A stretch of DNA of 64,000 bases from contig CM035415.1 of the NCBI GenBank assembly GCA_020310875.1, positions 195,362,432 through 195,426,431 on the forward strand, given 5' to 3'. The stretch's first letter is position 1. The number at the start of each line of letters is the position of its first letter. A program made the position numbers and the translations under genes. The notes below the pieces were generated by a model that did no database searches, was not told the origin of the DNA, and saw nothing but the letters and a program-made list of their open reading frames with translations. Source of the DNA: Ceratopteris richardii. Lineage: Eukaryota > Streptophyta > Polypodiopsida > Polypodiales > Pteridaceae. Shown one piece after another: positions 1-7,500 of the stretch.

Positions 1-3000
1 GTAGAGAACATTTCCTCAAATGTTTGCTTGAAGCATGCGGGCAAGTACTTGATTCGTGCATGCCAAGCAAAGATGACAGTGACCGAGGGGGTTTGGCTCA
101 TGTCGTAGACTAAATCCTTGTTGCCTTGAGCGAATCCAGGGGCGGAGATGTATGGAGCTTGGACATTCCGAAAGGTTTTGAAGACAATGGTCATGAGCTC
201 GAATATCTTCATACACATTTTCGCTGCTATATCAGGTACATTATTTAGGCGAGCGGACCAGTGCCGAATGGTTGATATCATGTAGGCTACGGTTGGAGGC
301 CCTCGAGGTGGAGCAAAATATGGATAGTTAACCCAAGCCGAGCACTCTTTATTGTTGCGTACCTTGATTGCAAATGCTTGCCAGGATCTGCGACGTACCA
401 CTGGACAATAGCATGGATTATACTTGATATAGAGTGGCATGGTAGCCCAGGTACTCATCATCTCTGGGTAATCGGTGAGTAAACGTTCACGCCAATTAGA
501 TTGGAAAATCGAGCCAGCACGTGCATCGGTCGGTAAATCCCCTATCTCAAATTGAGTAGCGAATGTGGGCTCCTTCCCTGTATGTCTTTTGACTTCTGCA
601 TTATAATCATGTAGTAAGACAAAATAAGGCATGTATTGCGATTCTGATGTTGTGATTAACCGTTGATGGGATAATTGTTGAAAGTAGGAAGACCGAAGGA
701 CCGTTTCTTCCAGATTCGTGAGAGATTGCATTTGCACGGCCACACGATCATCATGTGTCTTACCCACTTTCTCGACCCTTCTGACCCAATCTGGAACTTG
801 AATTTCTAACGTGTCTTGTCCTTCTTCTGTAGTTCGACCACCAGGCGTCGGCATAGGCTCGTATGGCTCTTCGTAGCTGTCCTCGACGGGGATTTCCACT
901 ATTGTTTCAGGTTCTGGTTCTTCAATGGGCGAGGGTGGTCGTTCATATGGTAAGAGGCGTGCTTGGAGTTCTGCCACCTGTTTCCGAAGGGTCTCCAATT
1001 CTTCTGTAGATTGTTGCAAGATTACCGGCTCCGGTTGAGCAGTGGGTACACTGGCTATCTGTTTCTTTAGATCGGCACATTCAGTCTCTAGTTTTTCATA
1101 TGACTCCAGGAAATTTGCATGCTCCTCAAGTAGGATGCGGATGTCTTCTGATGGAACTGCTCTATATCTGGTAGGGCTAATGGTTGCTCCTACGGTGCCT
1201 TCCATAGCCGCTTCAAAGTTGTCTTGATTTTGTTGTTGAAGTCGTTTATTCTCTTCTAGTGCTGCGGCCATATGCTTCCTTAATAGCCCAATGTTGCGTC
1301 TGAGTGTGGCGTTAGATATCATTTGTGCTTGAAGCACTGTTTCTAGTTCCTTGACTGCTTGGTCATCTACAGTTGATGTCTTTGCTTCCAATTCGGAGTG
1401 AGCCTGTTGTAGTGTGGTATGCTCGGTTAGGAGCATCTGGTAGTCAGCTTCAAGAGTGGTGACTCTAGCTTGCAGACGTTGAGATTCTGCTTGGAGGGCA
1501 GCAGTGCGTTCTTCCAATTGATGGTAGTCTTGTTGTAGCTGATGTGCACACTGAAGTAATGTGTTGAACGTGCTATTTACATTATGAGATGCAAGGGGAA
1601 AAGTTTGAAATGCAGAGGAGGTGGGATTGGGTAGGGGAGTAGTGAATGCTGTGTGTGCCAATGATGTGAGTGGTGAGGTGGGGGGTAGTGGAGGGTGAGA
1701 GGGTGGAATTGTGGGGAGAGGTGCTGTGGTGGGTGAAATGTCCATCGGGTCAGACAGAGTGGTGTGTATAGGGGCTACCATGTAGTTGGGTATGGTAGGT
1801 GAGGTGAGTGTGGTGTTCGTGTAAATTGATGTCGTTGCGAACAGCGGGGAAAGGTGCCTTTGAAACATTGGAGAGCGGAAGAACTGCTCCACAAAGGACG
1901 GGTATTGGGCTGATGAGGTCCGGTTGAAAGAGGTGTAGGGGCCAGCTGGGAAGTGAGGGTCATGGAATGGAGGTACTCGTATTGGGGGATAGGTCGGGAA
2001 ACACAGGGTGCCTTCTGTGGGTGCTGGGTTTCCAACTACACTTGTAATTATGGGGTGGCCAGTCATGGGTTCAGAGGATAGATGGGTCGAAGTGTACAAG
2101 GGATTGGTGACGAAGGAGAAGAGGGTGTCTTGTGAAGTGGGTTCTCGAAAAGAGAATGATGTGAATGAGGATGGGTTATAAGTGAAGGTAGAGGTGATGA
2201 CTGTCGTTTCTGCCAAGGTGGGAGGTGGTGGTGGGGGTGGAGAAGGTGGTGATGGAGGACGCTGGGGTGAGATGGGTGATGTCTGAACGAAGGTTTCAGC
2301 GGAGAGGTCAGTGGTGGTTGTGGGAGTGGCTGTGGTCTCAATAGGTACTTCTGGTTCTGTGATGGGTATCCTGATAGTCTTACCTGCTCGTGGTAACGTG
2401 TCCACTCTGCGTTTGTCATACCTTACGGACTGGCGGACAGCGGTGTGGACAGCCTCTGGAACTCCTAAAGAGTCTGACACTAATTTGAGGGTGTCAATGA
2501 AATGTTGGTCCACTCCTTCATCTGATAGCATTTCTTGCATCAAAGCTTGACCTGATACCAGAGAGAGCTGATGCCTTTCTTGTACTGCTTTGATAGTGTC
2601 GTATAGCCTTCTTAGTTGAGCTGTATATGCAGGTGCACCTACCAGTTCTGGCACTTCTTGTTGCTCCTCTTGTTGCTCTTGATCATACTCCTCCTCATCA
2701 TCCTCCTGTTCTTCATCTCCGTCATCTTCTTCCTCCACTTCAACAGGGGTGACAGGTGCTTGGGAGGTTGTGGCCCGCGTTTGTACATTTTCCGCTTGTT
2801 GTGCCTCTTCTGTCTCCAGCTCTACATCTTGTAGTAGTTGTTCGAAGTCTTCATTAGTGAGTTCTTCCAAAGCTGCACCACTAGGAAATTCGAGATCCGT
2901 TGGGATGGGAGGAAATATCAAAGTGGAACCATCGGTGCTGCGTCTTGGAAGTCGGAGTGTGAATGGTCGGACTCTTCGGGGTGGCGGGGTGACCTCTGGT

Positions 3001-4007
3001 GTTAGGGTGGCTCCACGTGGCTGAGCACATGGGACTTGGACCGTGCCTCTCATCTTCTTAGAAGGGGGTCCAGTGGATGTCCTGCCTCGAAACTGCTCTA
3101 CCCGATTCCACATCAGGGCTCGTTGGATTGGGATGTCATAAGCCAAACACCTATAGATGATTCTTGTCAGAGCACAGCAACCATATAAAACCTGTTTCCG
3201 CGGCCAGCGTTTGTGAGCTAAGTGTATCTGATCAATTATCCAGTGGGGTAGGTTGATGGTGAGGCTCTGTGTCTCTGCCAGATACAGGCTAAACCAAATC
3301 TTTTTGTGCGGCATGGTGAATCTATCTTGCGCCGGGAAAGCAAAGTGTTGCATGCACATGCGAAGGTGTATTGCAATATTAGGCGTCATGGATACCATGT
3401 CTTTGAGTTTGGTGAGACTTCGATTCTTCATGTAGTCCGGTACTAGGGTTTCCTTCTCTGTAGGAATATGCATGCCGCGCATATCCAGAGCTTCTCTCAC
3501 CAAATTGTTTGATAGCCTAAACCTCTTGAGCTCATTCCCCTTTGTCAGAGATGGAATCACAAATGAGCTTGCACCTTTTGGGTTCGGATTTGGAGTCAAG
3601 GTGTTGATGAGATAGTAGCATCGCATGAAGTCAGGTTTTGGGAGTCGAGCACTGAAATAGGCACTCAATCCGGCTTTTTCCCATATCGGACGTAGACCTT
3701 CCGCATTTTGTAACTTCTCAAATTCTCTTGTAAAGAAATGGTATCTGCCTTGCTTTCCATTGTAGTCCAACTCTGATTCCCATAGATACGTTCCTTCCCC
3801 CAAAGGTCCTGCTACCTCGGTAAACCAATGTGAAGTCTTTCCTACGGGCATGGTGTGGCCACGCGGAGGGTCCGCAATAGGTATGATTTTGACGGCCTGC
3901 AACTCTTCTGGTCTTTCAACTGTCTCAGGCAAAACGGGTAAACTGTCCAAGTCCACCACTTGCGGGTTTGTTTCTGTGTGAGAGCTAGTTCCTGCTGCCT
4001 CCGCCAT
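1..4007 (-). CDS. ORF3 of element A, large coiled-coil protein, C terminus cut by the window edge
   Basis: The frame is open from ATG at 4007 to base 1 (1,335 codons) and ends at the same conserved block (HARIKYLPACFKQTFEEMF) that lies near the C terminus of element B's ORF3, so little is missing. Order: an N-terminal globular region (about 1-300) rich in W, F and C (CYYL, MCMQHFAFP, KKIWF, YGCCALTRIIYRCLAYD); an acidic D/E/Q stretch near 430-455; a long Pro/Ser/Thr region; heptad-rich coiled coil (about 820-1010); a C-terminal globular region. I see no signal peptide or membrane segment, although in Athila-type elements this slot can hold an env-like gene. The N-terminal pattern recalls the putative plant transposon protein domain; that likeness is from memory and weak. 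A conserved 3' splice-site signature lies just upstream, suggesting a spliced message. Function unknown. Confidence 0.8.
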   Translation of the reverse strand, partial: MAEAAGTSSHTETNPQVVDLDSLPVLPETVERPEELQAVKIIPIADPPRGHTMPVGKTSHWFTEVAGPLGEGTYLWESELDYNGKQGRYHFFTREFEKLQNAEGLRPIWEKAGLSAYFSARLPKPDFMRCYYLINTLTPNPNPKGASSFVIPSLTKGNELKRFRLSNNLVREALDMRGMHIPTEKETLVPDYMKNRSLTKLKDMVSMTPNIAIHLRMCMQHFAFPAQDRFTMPHKKIWFSLYLAETQSLTINLPHWIIDQIHLAHKRWPRKQVLYGCCALTRIIYRCLAYDIPIQRALMWNRVEQFRGRTSTGPPSKKMRGTVQVPCAQPRGATLTPEVTPPPRRVRPFTLRLPRRSTDGSTLIFPPIPTDLEFPSGAALEELTNEDFEQLLQDVELETEEAQQAENVQTRATTSQAPVTPVEVEEEDDGDEEQEDDEEEYDQEQQEEQQEVPELVGAPAYTAQLRRLYDTIKAVQERHQLSLVSGQALMQEMLSDEGVDQHFIDTLKLVSDSLGVPEAVHTAVRQSVRYDKRRVDTLPRAGKTIRIPITEPEVPIETTATPTTTTDLSAETFVQTSPISPQRPPSPPSPPPPPPPTLAETTVITSTFTYNPSSFTSFSFREPTSQDTLFSFVTNPLYTSTHLSSEPMTGHPIITSVVGNPAPTEGTLCFPTYPPIRVPPFHDPHFPAGPYTSFNRTSSAQYPSFVEQFFRSPMFQRHLSPLFATTSIYTNTTLTSPTIPNYMVAPIHTTLSDPMDISPTTAPLPTIPPSHPPLPPTSPLTSLAHTAFTTPLPNPTSSAFQTFPLASHNVNSTFNTLLQCAHQLQQDYHQLEERTAALQAESQRLQARVTTLEADYQMLLTEHTTLQQAHSELEAKTSTVDDQAVKELETVLQAQMISNATLRRNIGLLRKHMAAALEENKRLQQQNQDNFEAAMEGTVGATISPTRYRAVPSEDIRILLEEHANFLESYEKLETECADLKKQIASVPTAQPEPVILQQSTEELETLRKQVAELQARLLPYERPPSPIEEPEPETIVEIPVEDSYEEPYEPMPTPGGRTTEEGQDTLEIQVPDWVRRVEKVGKTHDDRVAVQMQSLTNLEETVLRSSYFQQLSHQRLITTSESQYMPYFVLLHDYNAEVKRHTGKEPTFATQFEIGDLPTDARAGSIFQSNWRERLLTDYPEMMSTWATMPLYIKYNPCYCPVVRRRSWQAFAIKVRNNKECSAWVNYPYFAPPRGPPTVAYMISTIRHWSARLNNVPDIAAKMCMKIFELMTIVFKTFRNVQAPYISAPGFAQGNKDLVYDMSQTPSVTVIFAWHARIKYLPACFKQTFEEMFS

Positions 4008-4229
4008 GTTGAAAATGTCGCAGCTGATTCTGTGAGAATATATGAATAAACGTTAACATTGCAATGGACACAAAAATGACATGGTGTCCCTTGTTACAAT
4101 ATTAACTTAAAGTTCTGGAGTGGTTAGGAGTTAATAAGTGCTCGGTGCTGGTGTGTGTAGTTAGGAGTTAGGTAGACCTAAGAGCTAAGCGAAATGATGT
4201 GAATTAAGAGTGAAGCGGTTAGTAGGTTG
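4008..4229 (-). other. pol-ORF3 intergenic stretch of element A
   Basis: About 220 bases without coding potential between the old Pol stop (4230) and the ORF3 start. The only structure I see is the branch-point/acceptor signature at 4030-4056. Confidence 0.6.
4030..4056 (-). promoter_or_regulatory. Putative branch point and 3' splice site before ORF3 (element A)
   Basis: On the minus strand a TTAAC (fits YTNAY; plus 4052-4056) is followed about 22 bases later by ATATTCTCACAG, whose AG is at 4030-4031, 23 bases before the ORF3 ATG. The same layout and acceptor string occur before ORF3 in elements B and F, although surrounding sequence has drifted. Spliced env-like transcripts are known from plant gypsy elements such as Bagy-2; use of this site is inference. 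I could not identify the donor. Confidence 0.5.
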
Positions 4230-4526
4230 TCATGGATTTACAATAGGGTCAGGGGGTTTGTTACAAGTCTTGGGCTGCCAAATGCAGTGGATGGGTTTTA
4301 CTCGTGGTTCCGTAGAGATTCTCGAGAGCTTTATAGGTGTGTCAGCTTTAACCTGAGGCCTTTTAGGGGCCCATTTACAACTGATTCTGTTCGTGTTCAT
4401 GTGCCTTGGTGTTGAAAATGAGTGGATGTAGGCTGTGCGAGTGAATGGATCATGCTGTGTAGGGTGTGTTCTTGGTGTAGCTATTTGAGCCCGCAAACAA
4501 GCCTTAGGCACCCAAATTTGTCTTGA
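4230..4526 (-). pseudogene. Separated C-terminal tail of element A Pol
   Basis: This stretch is in the same frame as pol and continues its homology to element B's Pol, but it is cut off by a TAA at 4527-4529 where B has CAA, a single C-to-T change. It carries three of the W-x-P-K motifs of the tail (IWVPK, KWAPK, IWQPK) and ends at the stop at 4230-4232. Low-complexity, basic, Pro/Thr-rich; no catalytic motif. Confidence 0.75.
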
Positions 4527-7500
4527 TTATGGGCTAGCCTTCATCGACCTTTTGGGCACCCAAATAGATTTCACGTTAGCAGAAGAATTTCCGGAAGACC
4601 TCTTATTAGTGACGTGTTGATGGTTATTAATAAGAGGCTTCGCCCGTGCCGTTGGCGTGGGTGCAATCGGGTGTTCGCCTTTTCGCACCCACACTTGGTT
4701 CACTTGTTGAGACATTCTGCTGCGCAGGTTCTTTTGATGTCCGGCATAAGTAGTACTCTGCTTCTTCTGCCTTTGCTCCACCTTTGGTTGTTGCCTCCTT
4801 CTAGCCTTTGGAAGTTCCTTTGCATCCCTGACTCCTTTTTTGCGAATATCATTCCTCTGCAACACATAGTTTTGGACAAGAACAGCATGGTCAACTTCAT
4901 GTGCACCCCTGGAGGGACCAGGAGTCTGTGCCTTTTCTAGTTTCTTGAGTGCTCCATTATCCAACTCTACTGTAATTCGACTATGATTGACCCATACCTG
5001 AAGAAGTCCACTTCTTAGGTTTAAGTTGACTGCTTGGTCATAGATCCAGTCTTGACCCAAGACAAGAGGTTCAGTGAGATCCTCATCCTGACACACTAGT
5101 ACTTTAACTGTCATTGCCTCATCATGAATGTAGAGGGGAAGTTCCACCTCGCCCATACAAGGGGTTTCCACGCCTCCCAATCCTATAAGATATGCCTCCA
5201 CAGGATTGACAGTTAACTGTAACTCTTGACAGTAAGACATTCTAACAGCACTAGTGGCTGCACCTGAGTCAATCAAGGCTCTTACAGTCCTTGCACTTTT
5301 TCCTTGTCCTATATCTAGGGTTACAAAAGGACGTCGATCAGTTATCCTAGGTGAGCTGGTTCCTGCGACTTCACACATTGCCATATGATATCCTTCATCT
5401 GCATAGTCATTTGTCCTAGGCTGCTCTCTACCTTGCCTTCGTAATTTCATCCGTCTGATGCGTTCTAAAGCTTCTGCTTGAGCTTCTTCTCTAATTCGCT
5501 TCTCTTCCTCTTTGCGTTTCTTAGCAGTGTTGAGTCGGCTGAGCATTTCTTCCGTGAGGGGTTCCTGATACAACTTGACTCTGCAACCACTAATATAGTT
5601 AGGGAGAACATCACCCTCTAATGTGGCCAATTGTACTGCTCCACTCGTGGAGATCCTATTGATAACCATAGGTCCGTAGCCTCTCTTTTCTAGCTTCCTC
5701 GCGTGTTGTTTCAGTGTATAGACTAGGACTAGATCTCCTGCTTTCAGACCCTTATCCTTTACATCGGCATCGAAGTATGCCTTCTGCCTCTTTTTAGCTG
5801 CATATATTCGAGCAGCGGCTCTCAGTCTTGTTTCTCCTAATCGTTCAAGGTCAAAGATCCTAGAGGAAAGCTCATGACCTGTCCATTCATGCTCTTGTGC
5901 TACTCTCAATGTAGGGATCAAGAAGTCCAAGGGTAACACAGCGTTTTGGCCGAATACCATCTGAAAGGGGGTGGCTTGGAGTACCGTTTTGTAGGCAACT
6001 CGGTATGCCCAAACAGCATGGTGTAGCTGTTTGTCCCAATCAGAGCGTTTAGTGTTCACTAGTTTCGTCAGTACATTGCATAAAATCTTATTAGTGCTCT
6101 CAGCTTGTCCATTAGCTTGAGGGTGATAAGGGGCAGACTTCTTGTGTATTACCAAGAATTCTTGGAGTAGATTTTCAATCACTTCATTTAAGAAATGAGT
6201 TCCTCTATCACTTACAAGCTCTATAGGTAGCCCGTATCTCGTGAATACATTCTCAAACAAGAATTTGGCAGTTGTTTGAGCGTCGTTCTTTGTCGTAGCC
6301 TTTACCTCTACCCACTTGGTGAGATAATCCGTCGCAACAATGATGTATTCCGCATGAGAACCCTTAGCTGGGGGATTAATAGGACCTACAAAGTCTATTC
6401 CCCACTTAGAGAATGCACGTCCACCCATCATAGGTTTCAGTGGCATCTCATCTTTGCGTATAGGATACTGAGTCCTTTGACAGACATCACACCGTTTCAC
6501 ATAGGTATGTGCATCCATGTGAAGGGTAGGCCACCAAAAGCCCGCAAATAGGATTGCCTTGATCACCCGATCCGGTCCAAAGTGTCCTCCTGCTACACCT
6601 TGGTGAGCAGTTTCTAAGATCTTAAGATACTCACTTTCATGGACACACAGTCTCAGGTAACCATCCTTACCGCGCTTGTATAGCTTATCACCAACAAGTG
6701 AATAATCCTGGGCTTTTTGTTCTAAACTCCTTTTCCTAGCTAGAGTCATGTCTGGAGGGAATGTGTTTGTCCTCAAGAATGATACTAGAGGTTCACTCCA
6801 ATCTGGCACAATGGATACTTGATAGAGAGTGGCATGTTCCACAGGTGGTTTAGTGCAACAGATTGGGCATTCCTTGCACAACTTTTGGACATCGGATTCC
6901 ATAGTTGGCCAATGTACTCCAAGTCTCCTTAGAGTCTGTAACGTTCGTTGCTTTGAATGGTGTTGCTCTAGTGCACCTACATGTGCTAATTGCAACCATT
7001 TAGAGTACTCATCCTCTTCTACGCAACAAGCCAAGATCCCTTGGTCTGTGTGCTTGTACATGCTTCCTGCCATGATGTGGTACTTCTGGGCTTTTACAAC
7101 CTCTCTATTCCGTGTGTTTACGACTGGATGATTAGGCCCGTATGTCAATACTGGTACCAATGGCTTAGCCCACTGCGGTACAACTTCCAAATTAAACAAG
7201 TAAGCATCAGGAAGGTCATCTGACACTCCTTGTGGGGCTTCTCCCGATGTGAGCCTAGAGAGATGATCAGCTCTCAAATGAGTCCTACCTTTCCTTACCA
7301 CAACTTCAAAATCATATTCCATTAGCAAGAGAAACCATCTCACTAATCTTCCGGTATTGCATGGCTTGTTTACGAGATATAACAATGCCTGATGATCAGT
7401 AAAAATTTTAAACTTATTTGCAAGCAAATAGTGTCTAAATTTCTTAACTGCATATACCATGCCTAATCCTTCTCGCTCCGTAGTGGTGTAATTCCGTTCA

